Assembly (NCBI GenBank): GCA_034670405.1 | Contig: JAXDDX010000007.1 | Coordinates: 2,968,001 to 3,032,000, forward strand | Source: Hoplostethus atlanticus | Lineage: Eukaryota; Chordata; Actinopteri; Trachichthyiformes; Trachichthyidae | Length of the DNA stretch: 64,000 nucleotides | Direction: 5' to 3' | Shown: one piece after another, positions 52,481 through 64,000 of the stretch | Position numbering within the stretch: the stretch's first letter is position 1 | Layout of the letters: each line of letters opens with the position of its first letter | Position numbers and translations under genes: made by a program | Notes under the pieces: model-generated | The model's database searches: none | Seen by the model: the letters and a program-made list of their open reading frames with translations, nothing else | Told to the model about the DNA's origin: nothing

Positions 52481-55400
52481 ATGTGAGTATATCACACCAA
52501 ACATTTTGACACAATGCAATGAGGGGATAAGGTCTGAGAAAATGAGTGATGTCCAAACCTGTGTGAACGTGGGTCACGGCTGTAATGACCCTCGATCCGA
52601 GAGTCACACCGTTCCCCTTCTCGCTCTGTGAGGGCGAAGCCAGTCAAGAGTTCACATGATCTACGTGCAGTAAGACGCAGAGCATTTGGCAGTCTCTTGT
52701 GAGTGAGACAAAGCAAATTCTCTGGCCGTGTGTTGTGCCCTCAATTCAGGCTAGAACAATATTTTCCTCTCATTATTTCTTATTGATGAGTATTATTCCA
52801 TTCTAAAACCGCCATCGAGAGCAGGAAGTGCCATACGTTAACTGTATTGTCACTACCTAAATGTAATCTCTCGAGACCTCTTATGCAACTGCTGCTGATA
52901 TGAGTCGAATGTTTTGAGTACTAGGAAAAAAGTATTTCAATTGGAAACACAGTTGTAGTTTATTATGTCTGAATTAAACCTATCATTAAAATTTATAGCT
53001 CTAAGTATGCCAAATTTGAGCAGGGTGGGATAAAGAGGAAATGTTGGCAAGGGGTCCCACTTCACTTGTTTTTCTTTCCATAGTAAAACAAGACAGAACT
53101 TATATAAGGTGAGGTATATAAGGTATATGAGGTGAAATTGGCATGAATGAACAGTGATTTATGAATCATTTACTGCACCCTTAAATGAGGTGTTAGGTTG
53201 TTTCGCTACAGATGATAAAATGCTTGTCAACTCCTGGAAAAGTCTTAATGAAGGAAATGGGATTCCTCATACTGACACGTGAATGTAAACTATAGGCTAC
53301 TGGTACTGATAAAGATGTATATTACTCATTTTTTACCGCTAAACTAGTTTTGACAATTTCTCTAAATGTATTTCAGCAACCATTGAGAATACTGCAGTGA
53401 CAAAAACTGTGCAACTCCTCTGCTCAGCAGTATAGTGAAGGCACATGTTGTAACTGCTGACTAATGTGCAACAGTAATGCACTTCTGTTGCACAGTATGG
53501 CTGCTTTTAAGAATCACTTAAAGTACAATTTTTTCAAATATTTACAGAGGAAAAAACGTCAAGCGTATCAGCGTGGCTAGACCTGACTGGTGCATTGCTC
53601 CTCTGTCTGTGTCAAAGGTTTAGCTTTGCTTTTATAGGGCAGCTCTTCCCCCCTCGTCTCCTTCCCTTGCAAGTGTGTTCATTCTATTCGGGTCTCTGCA
53701 GAAACACTCGTAAGGTCATTTAAATGCTAGAGCCCCCTCTTAACCTGCAACTGGACCCCCTTTGGCCTAGCAGTCTATAAGAGAAGCAGTAGGTCAGCTG
53801 GCTAAACTGTACCTGTGGTGCGGCAGGTCAAACGCTAACCTTTCTTGAGGCAGCTAAATATGACGGTAAACAGACTCTGATTGCACTACTGCGGTCTCTG
53901 TTTTTGGCCGTATGGAAACTCTTCGGGGTGTACAGCCGAGGCATCGCTTATCTAAAACACGTGGTGCATCACCATGGACGCTTCAGACAACCACAGAAGT
54001 AGAAGAACCAAAGGCCATAAATGAGGGGGAGGATCCAAAAGGGGGATAGACCCGCTGCAGTTGGGCTTGGATCGAGCCTAGCAGAGCATGAGGCTTTACT
54101 TCTTATGCTATGATACCTACATCTACCAAACACAGATGCCATACACTCCTTATTAACAATACTTTTTCACGGACAGTTAAGGTTAGGGGCTTAGGATAGA
54201 GGTAAGCTGATCCTAGGCCTGTGCTTAAAGGGACCCCAGCGGGTTCTCATTACAACTCTGTGTGAAAATGAGACACAGCTTGTTGGCCCTACTGGCCCAT
54301 CTGCAGCCCACTACCCCCTCCCCATTCGCCTCCATTCCTCTCTTTTCCATTTTTTATAGGGAATCAAGGGCTAGACCCCTGTCAAATCCAATTGCAGAGT
54401 GTATGTTTCCTCCGGTTCAAGAGAAACCCAAACCCCATTGGAAATATTTGATGAATCAATTGATTGAATGTCGATAATCAGGACCATCGGGTCTGCTGTA
54501 ATGTAAACCAAGACCCTGCTTTCAAGTCCTGCTTCTTAATCAGAAAAATTCCCCCATCTTCCCATTTTTATACCCATAGGCTACCTAGACCCAGGATCCT
54601 GGTCGTGGGAATTCGACTACTTTACCTTGAGATCTGTAGAAAATTGCAACTGATAAGGATAAAGAAAAACTCATTTGTCTGAAACTTCACGAGCTCTTGT
54701 TTCAAGATTGACATTTTAGGATTTTTGAAATACATTGAAATCATCTCAATCATGAAACATGCATGCACACACAAAATAGACTGCATGGTCAAATTACAAT
54801 TACAACAATTTGCTTTTACTTTGCTTGCATCAACAAACAAATTGCAAAACTTACACACTATTAAAAGAATGCACTGATTTTAATCATTTTGCCAGTTTTA
54901 TGTGAACATCAGATACTGGGTGTCAGAACACTGTAATTGTTGGACTTTGAAAATGGTGCTCAGCACTCACTTGAAAAAAAAAACTTGAAAACTGAGCTGG
55001 TCTGCAAGCTTTCACACGTCGAAATATAATGTTTTCAGTCAATTTTCCTGATTAAAAAAGTATTATTACACTAAGCCAGATACATAAGGCTGCATTGTTA
55101 GGACCACTGGTCTGACCGTGCACGGCTCCTGGACCCCCAGCAGAGAATCAGCTATATAGCTTTGAATATGTCCTGAAGTGCACATGGGACCGCATTCACT
55201 AATGAGCTTGTTAGCTTCAATCACTTGTTCTACGTTGACATTTGGGAAGGAATTCATCCCGTCTAAGAGGAATTAATCTCATTAGAGCTCTGAAGTCATA
55301 TAGATTATGCCTGCTTGGTGTAATTTATGAAATGTTCCTATTGTAGAGGTCTAATTGACTCAGTATGGGGTTTTAGGCCAGCTGTCTGACATGCAGACTA

Positions 55401-58400
55401 CTCGCCCCAAACTTTGGGATAACCAGATGCCTATTATGGCTTATAATAGCCCAGCAGAGACGTGTGTGCTGTGTATGGCAGTGGACAGTGAACAGAAATA
55501 CTAAAAAGATTTATTTGAAAAGGGAAAGGAAAGCTATGCACACTCATATTTGACTGTCCCGTTTAGACCGGAGATTGTGAAGCCTTTGAGTAAATGAATG
55601 TAGGTGTTGAGTGCTATCCAGTAGCAGAGGGGCAAATGAGGGTGTTGGGTGGAGGCATTTTGTAATGATTAGATGATTAGGCTATAATTCCTTCATGTCA
55701 ATTGAACAAACACAAATTGCATTTCATGGCTTCAAATATAAACTACATGGTTCTCAGTGACTGAGTATGTCTCTGGAAACAACCTTGGTTGATCAAGGTT
55801 GGTGAGAAGCCCAGCTTGCAGTGTCATAATAACATAAAGCAAGCATTGGGCCAGGTAGGTTTATACTGGCAGGATGTCCGTGGACCAATGACAAGCGGAT
55901 GCTTCCATATAGGGCCCTGCTCTTTGACCCCTGACCGATACTGAAGCTGGAAGACTCACACTGTGAGGGGCTCCTGGGGCTTTTTTATGACTTAGACCAA
56001 AGTACAAGCAGCTCTGCCATTAGAGCAGTGTTTCTGAATGACCTGGACCTGATCTCCACCCCATACGGAGAGGGGCGCCCTGCTGTTCCACCCTTTGCCA
56101 CCGTCCCCAACCGAGAAACATTCCATACAAGAGGGATGTTGCCGTTCTGTCCTCATGGGATAGAGGGGGAGCTTTCACTGACTCACTGATCGGAAACAAT
56201 CGGGAAAATATACAGAAAGAGTTTAACCAATAAAAACAAAATCATTGAAATGATCCCCAAGGTGGGTAGTTTCCTGAAATGTTAAGCAGGTCAACTATTA
56301 GTCTCCATCATCAAGCAGAGCTGCTGAATGATTTTCATTGTGCTGTGTTGGTGGTCCTTGAAATCAGCACCTATCTGTAGCTAAATCTTTATGGTTTACA
56401 TACAGATAACCATGTGTGATCTCTGTTATAATTTCACCTCCTGTGATGGAAGATTTCTAAACATACAGTACATTTTGGCATAGCAGAATATGTATGGTCT
56501 CATAAATGTGGCTGAGAGGGTGAAATAATCTTGTAATAAGTGCTCGGGTGTTTTTCCACGAAGGCTTCAAAATCCTTCATTTCATACAGAGTGGTTCAAG
56601 ACAAGTTTTCATGACATGAACAAATTACCTCTCTGGGAGAAGTCATGGATCATTTGACTTTTGACAGTTCGTGTTGTGAAACATAATCTCACATACCTTC
56701 ATCGCCGGAATTTGGGGTTACGACAAAACACCCCTCTTAATTTTAGCGATGGTGGCTGTGGGTTAGCAAGTGACCCGCAGTGACCCCTGGAATACCAGAC
56801 GCAGGCTCAAGTGTAAATAAAGGTTTGGTATTCATTCACAGTTGTGGCACCACAACAAGGACAGATTTTGTTTAGAGGGGAATAGCTTGGGAGCACTGCG
56901 TTGCCTGAACAGAAACAGACATTACACTAACTTCAGCCCAACCTCTCAACAACCTCTGCTCAACAAGTCACCATTCAACCTCTCAGCTTCAAAACAACCA
57001 CTCTGAACCATGAAACAGGACCTGACCCGCAGTCAGTCTCGAAAGTTCCAAGAATCGAATCCAATACAAAAATACAATTACCTTGTACAATAACTTCCTT
57101 AGCGCAAACAATAGATCTGCAGAATCATTATTTTTTCATTTTCCAGATGCATGTGATTTTGCTTTTTGTTCTGAAAAAGTAAAAATGTTTGGGTTTTTCT
57201 TTGTGTTTTAAGACATTTAACTTAAGTAAATGTAATTTTAATATAATTTCATCCAGATACCACTGACCGGATAAAGAAAAAGACTGCAGACATGCATGAG
57301 TAAACAAAATATATACTAAATAGCAAGCTGGAGGGAAACAACTGGCATAGATATTGCAATAAGTTTTGCTCTAAATTGTTTATGTATTTTGTTACCAATA
57401 GAATTGCATGGAAATCATTCCATTTTGCTGGATAAACTTGAAAAGCATGTAAGTGAATGGGATTAAAGTTGTTGTAAAGTTCAGGATTATGTTTTGTCCA
57501 GGAAAAATTGACTGTGAAATGCGGTCAACGAGAAATGAAAATAAAATGAGAGGAAGCAAATTCATTATTTAATATGAAGTTAAATGAAGTTATACACAGC
57601 AAACCATGCAAAGAAGATCTTCTCCAGATTGGCTGAGATTGGTTTCATTGAAATGTGAATTCAAAGTCCCTTGGTCACCTTCAGTAATGGCTGCTAATGA
57701 CAATTGACATACAGTTTAGTCATATTCACTGGTTGTGACAACTATGGTTGATTACACAGCTATTTGAAATCAGTCACACGGTGTTTTTATCAGTGTTACC
57801 ATGCCTACGTACCTATTATCAGTCTTTGATTCAGAACATTATTAACAAAGAGAAATCCAAAAACGCCCCAGTGACCCGGCATTACTTTAACTGTAATCCT
57901 AGCGTGTCACTCAAGATGATAACAGTATCTTATTTACTGCAAGGGCAATTCTTTGTTAAGTAGATGAGATGAGATTAAGATGTAAGAGATGAACACTCTT
58001 CCAAAACTAGAAGACACAATAATTAAAACACAGCACGGAGCTTGGAGCTCCTCTGTTGACTGGTTATGTTTCATCTTCAGCCTGGTAACGTGTAATGTGA
58101 CTCCAAATGAAACAATCTCAAATAAAGTCTGGAATAAACTGATCAGCCTCAAGCTGAAATTTTGATCTGGTTGAAGGAACCCAGTTTAAAAATCCATTCA
58201 ACAGAAGAAGTTTAGCAATAGCTTTATGTAAGACTACTCTGATGCATTCACTTCATCAGAAAGTAGAGTGTAGGAGTAGCATATTTGATTGCTGAAATTC
58301 TGTTCCTCTATAACTTTTCATGTTGGTAAAATGTGTTTGGTACGGGCCTGTTTCATTATGCTATAAAGTTTTGTTTTTTTACTGTGCTTTCACAGTCCTG

Positions 58401-58696
58401 TTGTAAAAATAAAAGCTGCAACAAGTATACATTTTCTTCCCAGTAGAAGTAAATGCTTCTCTAAAACTACTGAGTTCTGAGTCTGATGCACCAACTAACA
58501 TATCATTATGGACCTTCCTGATGATGAAGAGGGCATCATTGTGCTGGATTCCCCCGCCCTGGTAACAAGGGGAAAGTAGCCTCCATGCAGACAGAAGGAA
58601 CCACCAAGGTTTTTATTATTACTCAGTATGCTCCCAGAAGAGTGGATTAGCATTAACCTACAGTAGCATTTCTTTGCCTTGATAGTATGTTCCAGG

Positions 58697-58698
<2 letters not shown>
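52481..58698. other. Gene-free region upstream of sfrp2
   Basis: About 6 kb without recognised exons, RNA genes or well-defined transposons. Around 55060-55390 the base composition is more balanced, and homeodomain-type words (GGAATTAATC, CATTAGAG, CTAATTGACTCA) cluster. That would fit a conserved non-coding element but cannot be shown from one genome. Open frames here are short and accidental. Confidence 0.5.
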
Positions 58699-58741
<43 letters not shown>

Positions 58742-58761
58742 TGTGTGTGCGTGTGTGTGTT
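58699..58761. repeat. (GT)n microsatellite
   Basis: About 60 bases of nearly pure GT with a few GC interruptions near the right end. Confidence 0.95.
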
Positions 58762-60821
58762 TGGCTAATGGTGCGGAGGCGGATGGAACAAGCCCAAGGC
58801 AGTGCACATTAAACCTGCAGAGTCCTGCTGAGAGGAGGAGGAAAAGACCCAACATTATCCTAAACTCATTCGGGAGACACATCACTGCACACGCACTTAA
58901 AAACTGGCCACACGTTCGCTAAATGATGGCTCCCCTTTAAAGCTGAAGGCTTTTCCAACCTCAAATATCCAACGAGACGACCTCCTTCAAAGTCCTTACG
59001 CTCTAATTGTCTCACATTCGGGGGGTTTTGTTACAGAGGGATAAGATAGAAAGAAAGCCCAGCCCCGTGAATGATATTTCTTATTTTAGAACATCCACAT
59101 TTCAGCATTTTAGCACAAGATTAGCGTCAGCAGAAAGTAAACATGGCCGCGCTTATTGTTGTCGGCCAGCTTATCTTTCACTGTGGTGCTAAATTAAATA
59201 TTCTTTAAATCTACGCTCGGCAATCCTGGTTAAATTATGGCGATGGCACAATATCGAGTTAGCGTTCCAACCAAAACATCGCCCTGGCTCTGCCTCGTGC
59301 TGCCAGACCTTACGTATGCCCTCTCAGATGACACATCCAGTATATACAAAGCTTGACTATAAGGTTTATTATAATCCATTCCATGCTCAATGCCTCAGTT
59401 TTAGGGCTGCTGTTACCACTGCAACGAGTGACAAACTTGCTCAGTGTCAAGATGGTGAGACTGTGTTTGGTTTGCCTTATTTTCACAGAAGAATTATGGT
59501 GTGTAGACCCACATCCATCACTCTGCCAGAGGAGCAGAATAAACTATCCACAAACAAAACATTAAACCCCAGTACCTGTTTTCTATTTCATTTACTTCCA
59601 GACTAGATACCTTATATCTGAAATTATTTTAAGAGTGGTGTAGTGCGAGTATAAATCAAATACTTATTCTTCATGTGGAGCTCCATTAGCCGACACCTCA
59701 GTGACCACTGGTGTTCCTGTGGTCCAGCAAAGACTGACAGCCAGAACACATGATAATCATTAAAGCTCCGAATGGCCGTGAGAGGTACGACTCCAAAAAA
59801 ACTTCAATACCCAGAAATCGTAGTAGTAACGCAGCGTCAGTATGTTAGTCACGTTCACCAACCTGGGCCAGTCTGTGATCGCTTTATGACAAAGGATACC
59901 AAAGGGACGAGAGAGGTGAGCCCAGCTTTGTCCCGATGCTGTTTAGGAGATGGTTTGAATTGGACTTTCAAGTTTTCATTTGTCAAATCCTGTGGCCAGA
60001 GAACAGTTTATACCGGACACCAGAAAGGGGTCTTAAATAGTGGGGGGGGGGGGGGGGTTCTTCTCTGCTGCAGCCTCTCTTTGTGATTTAGGCTGATTTA
60101 GGTGTATTTTTACATCAAAATCCTGCCTAGTCCAGCTTGAACAGACATAGCAACATAACACACATCACACATCACATACAGTGCTGATGTCAGTCTTGTT
60201 ACCGGTGCAGACAGGAGACAGTTTGGAGTTCTTCGGCGCATCTACCTCCTTCTGAGTGATCGTTTGAACAAAAACGTCTGAAGTTGCTTTCTTGCCTTGT
60301 AGAATTCTTCTTGTTCATTGAATAACAACACCGTGTCATTCTCTCGTTTTTCCCTGCTGTTGCCTGTCACTTTGAGAGCCTGTTGATTTATTTTCACTGA
60401 GCTCACTGCATGGAAAGCTTTGCAGTCTGAAGCCTGTGAGGTCCAAGCCCAGAAAAATATATCTACGGGCAAAAAAAAAAAAGAGTCTAGAGTCAAATTT
60501 TGTTCCTCGATGTTGAAGATAAACTTGAATTTCTAGTAAAGCCACATTTAAGAACATGATTAGGATTGCTGAGATTTACAGTGGATGAAATCCCACACAA
60601 AATCTCACCCAAGCACATTAGCAGTCATTAAGGAAGACATCTTGTGTGTATTTTTTTTATTTACTTAATCAACATTAGATATTTACTTTGTAAAGATGGA
60701 TAGCTAGAGTAAACACTTCATTGTATAGAGGCCATTTCTTCTGCAGAACTTCCCAACTGTCACACGTAGCGTCTGTGCAGCAGGTACTGAACCCTATGCA
60801 ACCACTTTCCTGGGCCTGGAA

Positions 60822-60856
60822 CCCCCCCCCGCCCCCCACACACACACACACACACT
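60822..60856. repeat. Poly-C run joined to (CA)n
   Basis: A nearly uninterrupted C run followed by CA dinucleotides. Confidence 0.9.
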
Positions 60857-61077
60857 GTTTTCTCCCTCTTTCTCCCACATGTGCGTCTATTGCCCTAATT
60901 GTTTAATACTTCTCCCCTTCCAACCACCCAGTGCAGCCAAGGCACTAATAGGCCCATCAAAAACTGCTGGGGCCTCTGATGCTTATTACCACGGGCTAAC
61001 CAATGGAGATTTCATTGGTCAGTGGATGAATTTATGCTGCTCACCACCTGGGTTTACTCCACATGGTTGTGGCTACA

Positions 61078-61081
<4 letters not shown>

Positions 61082-61109
<28 letters not shown>
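61082..61109. repeat. (GT)n microsatellite
   Basis: About 14 GT units, upstream of the retroelement fragment. Confidence 0.9.
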
Positions 61110-61299
61110 CTGGGATGAGGATGAGGCAGTGGTTTGGAAAAACTTTGGGTTGGAAAACAAGGGGAATGATTTCTGAGAGCATGAAGACTGTTCTCTGTGT
61201 TCAAGGTCAGGGAGTCTTTCAATGTAACGGTCCTCTTTGTATGCATGTGATTGCATTTGGAGGTTTTAAAACTAAATCAATTTATTGTTTTTTTGGATT

Positions 61300-61850
61300 A
61301 TTGTTCTTCAAGAGGTTCATCGATGACATGTTGATGTGCTTCACCGTTTCTGAAAAGGATCTGCATTTCTTAGATTTGCCGATATCGGTTAATGGAAACT
61401 ACAATCTGAGAAGAGAGAATACTGAGAGGAAGAATATCTTTCACGCTTCCATCCCAACGAGTCGGTTACCAACATTCATTTCAATTCTGAGGTTGAACGG
61501 CATTTGCAGTAAAGAGTCTGATTTTGAGGTGAAGGTACAGGAGATTTCCTTTAAAGAGGTTGCAGTAATAACACATGTACACATGTAGGCCAAACCAAGA
61601 GAAACCTCAAATTGAGAATCGCAGAGCACAAAGCGGCAATAAGAAAGGAAAACATGGATTATGCCATAGCTAGACATAATAAAGGAAGAAAGCATGGGTC
61701 TGTTGCTTCGCTCAAGTGGGACAGAGAGAGAGTCTTGCCCAACGCCAGAGGGGGGGAACATTGTCATCCAGTTGTTACAAAGAGAAGCATACTGGATACA
61801 CATTAACCCTCTGTTATATTGATTCCTTACAGGTCAAGCAAGGCAAACAA
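61300..61850 (+). mobile_element. Decayed Penelope-like retroelement fragment
   Basis: The plus strand encodes pieces of a Penelope-like element in the usual order. First comes a reverse-transcriptase remnant with the RFIDDM catalytic-site signature (about 61311-61330) and the FLDLPISVNGNYN block. Then comes the region resembling the thumb part (LRLNGICSKESDFEVKVQE). Last is the start of a GIY-YIG-type endonuclease (LRIAEHKAAIRKENMDYAIA, about 61606-61670). The fragment lacks most of a full element at its 5' side, has several breaks and cannot be active. No terminal repeats were found. The divergence suggests an old insertion. A generic LINE is less likely because of the endonuclease type and position. 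Confidence 0.7.
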
Positions 61851-63150
61851 AAGCACCTAAAATTGGCAACACTGGGCAGTTTGACAGTCCGAGGCTTTTG
61901 CTGCCTGTCATGTTCAAGGTTTACCTTTATAACACACGAGGAGGAGGGAGGGTAGGATGCTAAGGGGAAAAGAAAGAGAGAGAGAGGTTGGAAAAACTTG
62001 ACCCTAAGGTTGTTTGATCTCCCTCATCCCCCCCCTGATGCCCCCAACGACAATAATGGATGGGCTCTTTTTTTGGAATAGGGGGGGAAGAAGGCTGTCA
62101 TTGTCACCTTGTCTCCGCTGTGTCAGAAGCAGCCATTTGAACCTGAGGTTGGGGCATAAATCTCCAACCCTTGGGCCAGCCTTGACATTCTGTTCCCAGA
62201 TGGTGCTTCCCCTGCTGTGTAGTCTCCCCCGTGGGGGCCCGGCATCTCAGCCAGACCCATCCATCATGGGAGAACCAGGCTCCTTGCACTGGGAGTGGAA
62301 ACCCAGGAGGGAGCACCTGCCCTGGTGGCTGCTGACCCCCCACACCCCCCTAAGCTTACTTCACCCAGCCTCTGCTTTTCTGAAGGGTCAGAGGTCATTT
62401 AAGGGTGTGAGACAACTTTGTACATCCAGAGACACGCTGTTAAGGTGACATTCACACTCAGGTCTGTGGTTAATCCATTAGGCCTCGTATTACATGCAAG
62501 CCAAGGGTTGGGATATTATTCATGTTTGCACAAGGCCACACACACATGCTGCGGATCAACATTTAGCCGAAGAAACATGAAAGTAATCAGTTTTAGAATC
62601 AAACTGATCACATGGTAAGATTAATCATTTCAAAACAACACATTGTCACTTTAAATAGGAAGACGTTCGAGGCTGATTTTACGCCGTGGCAACTTCCCGT
62701 AATACGAAACAGGAAGGAACAGAAAATGAAAACTCAGAAAATGAAACGAAAGCTGCAAAGCAAGATCAATCACTTGAACAGACAAAAAGTATGTTACTTC
62801 TTCACTCTGAACAGTTTTCATCCTACAGAATTGTATCTCTTCTATTGTTGGTCCATCTGTTTTATATATTGTGGCCAAAAAACATCGCTGATTTGATTGG
62901 ACCCAAATGTGACGCTTGAGGCTCCTTCATACATCCAAAGCCCATTTGACCCTCCTTCTCCTGCCCTCCACCAACAAAGCTCTTTTCCCTCTTCTCAGTG
63001 GTCTTCAAGGGGCTCTAGGACTGACTACAAAATGTGTGTTACTTTGAGTACAAATTGTTTAAGCACATATTTAGAGTCTGATGTCTCCACCTGTTGAACA
63101 ATGTTGAGCTTTTTCATTCAGAAAATAGATATGCACCATATGAAAAAACA

Positions 63151-63232
<82 letters not shown>

Positions 63233-64000
63233 ACAGACCACATTGTATGTATTTTAAAGACATATGCTGAATGTTTTTTTTTTTTTTAAATGGATATATA
63301 AAGTTTTGAAATGAAACTCCTCAATTGTTTATGAAGGTATAACATCCAAAAAAAGTGCCGAGATAAGAGCTTGGAAATGAACTGCAGAGCAACGAGCCAG
63401 TTTCTGTGTGCTGCATGTTGTTACCATCCCCACTTCAAGACCTTGTTCCCAGCAGAGCTCTGCACTCTGTTCAGCAATCCCACATCATGTCTATATTAAT
63501 TTCCATAAGGAACAGGCACTGCAGTGCACTCTGGCATGCATCGTCCCACACACTTGTCAAACATCTGAAAAGCATAGAAAGGATGTTCCACATGGTTTTG
63601 ATAAAAACAGAGGTAAGCTATGGTCACCAAGTGCAGCTTACTCATTCACATTCCTATTCGGTAATGGATTCTTTGTGTAAACTGTATTGTGATTCCTTGG
63701 TGAAGATTAAAAATGGCCGTGGGAAAAATACATTTGTGATGAGATATAACTCCATCGTAAATAAATGCTAAAATTGTATTTATTGATATAGGTCTGGCTA
63801 CATCACAGGTTTAACTCATTTTCGTGATGGTTAACATTTCTTTTCTCAGCTGGTCGTCAGCTATGCCCCTTTGTTTTGGAAAAAAGAAAGAGAGAAAGAG
63901 AGAAAACAGAAAACATTTGGATTGTTTCCAGCTTGCAAATGAAGCATAAAGCATGTACTCAGTGTGACAATGTTTATACAATGTTTCAGCAAGACAATTT
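61851..64000. other. Gene-free right end of the window
   Basis: GC-richer sequence at 62090-62400 yields overlapping open frames on both strands that match no family I know. The rest is AT-rich, with the tetranucleotide repeat at 63151-63229 and a T run near 63275-63287. No gene, RNA or defined transposon was recognised. Confidence 0.5.
63151..63229. repeat. (CTAT)n tetranucleotide microsatellite
   Basis: About 19-20 nearly perfect CTAT units. In one frame it spells Ser-Ile-Tyr-Leu repeats, which are an artefact and not protein. Confidence 0.97.

Larger units (their letters stand above)
58762..61260. other. Gene-free region with simple repeats
   Basis: It contains a G run (60042-60058), a C run joined to (CA)n at 60822-60856 and a (GT)n at 61082-61109. 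Two stretches, about 58930-59000 and 59080-59235, have a dense mix of transcription-factor-like words (CTTCAAAG, GTAAACA, TTATTGTT, GATTA, TTATCT). They are candidates for regulatory DNA, but this is not proved. No gene was recognised. Confidence 0.45.

Noticed and set aside
62014-62448. 144-codon frame near the right end
   Set aside because: The GC-rich segment is open on both strands, with no domain, splice sites or conserved motif that I can recognise.
63101-63289. Repeat-rich open frame, or an array resembling CRISPR spacing
   Set aside because: It is a pure tetranucleotide microsatellite without spacers in a vertebrate genome.

Overview
This is a window of vertebrate nuclear DNA, most likely from a teleost fish. 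Its genes have many exons joined by GT-AG introns, and their products are clear vertebrate orthologues. The introns and spacers hold short non-autonomous DNA transposons and dispersed repeats of types common in ray-finned fish, together with long dinucleotide and tetranucleotide microsatellites. I could not fix the species.

Layout from left to right. (1) 1-2400: a GC-rich, CpG-rich island with a probable minus-strand non-coding first exon (donor at 1990) of a gene whose coding part lies beyond the window. (2) 5190-18400, minus strand: arfip1 (arfaptin-1). Eight coding exons give a 375-residue BAR-domain protein. A further exon at 16645-16991 opens with its own ATG and joins in frame, which would make a 493-residue long form. 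(3) 18400-18876: a short divergent promoter region shared by arfip1 and fam193a. (4) 18876-37470, plus strand: fam193a, with 23 coding exons that I could join in phase from ATG to stop (1623 residues). (5) 37480-40980: a spacer without a recognised gene. It holds a pair of NF-kappaB-type sites. (6) 40990-45090, minus strand: tnip2 (ABIN-2), six coding exons, 474 residues, with a second pair of kappaB-type sites near its 5' end. (7) 45.1-48.0 kb: a spacer. (8) 48.06-50.4 kb, minus strand: sfrp2, three coding exons, 294 residues. (9) 50.4-64 kb: a long region upstream of sfrp2 without a recognised gene. It holds dispersed repeats, microsatellites and one decayed Penelope-like retroelement fragment, and it is a plausible home for sfrp2 enhancers.

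The genes do not form a pathway or operon. Arfaptin-1 senses membrane at the trans-Golgi and binds ARF/ARL1/Rac GTPases. FAM193A is a poorly understood nuclear or cytoplasmic protein rich in Cys motifs. ABIN-2 is a ubiquitin-binding adaptor that restrains NF-kappaB and stabilises TPL2. SFRP2 is a secreted Wnt modulator. In human, ARFIP1 and SFRP2 lie on 4q31 while FAM193A and TNIP2 lie tail-to-tail on 4p16, so this window joins two blocks that are far apart on human chromosome 4.

The observations I would follow first are the in-frame acidic 5' exon of arfip1, seven perfect TAACGTTA octamers around the arfip1/fam193a promoter, the two pairs of kappaB sites flanking tnip2, a direct duplication inside tnip2, and the recurring C-x-C-x-x-C motif of FAM193A. 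I saw no clearly new biological system.
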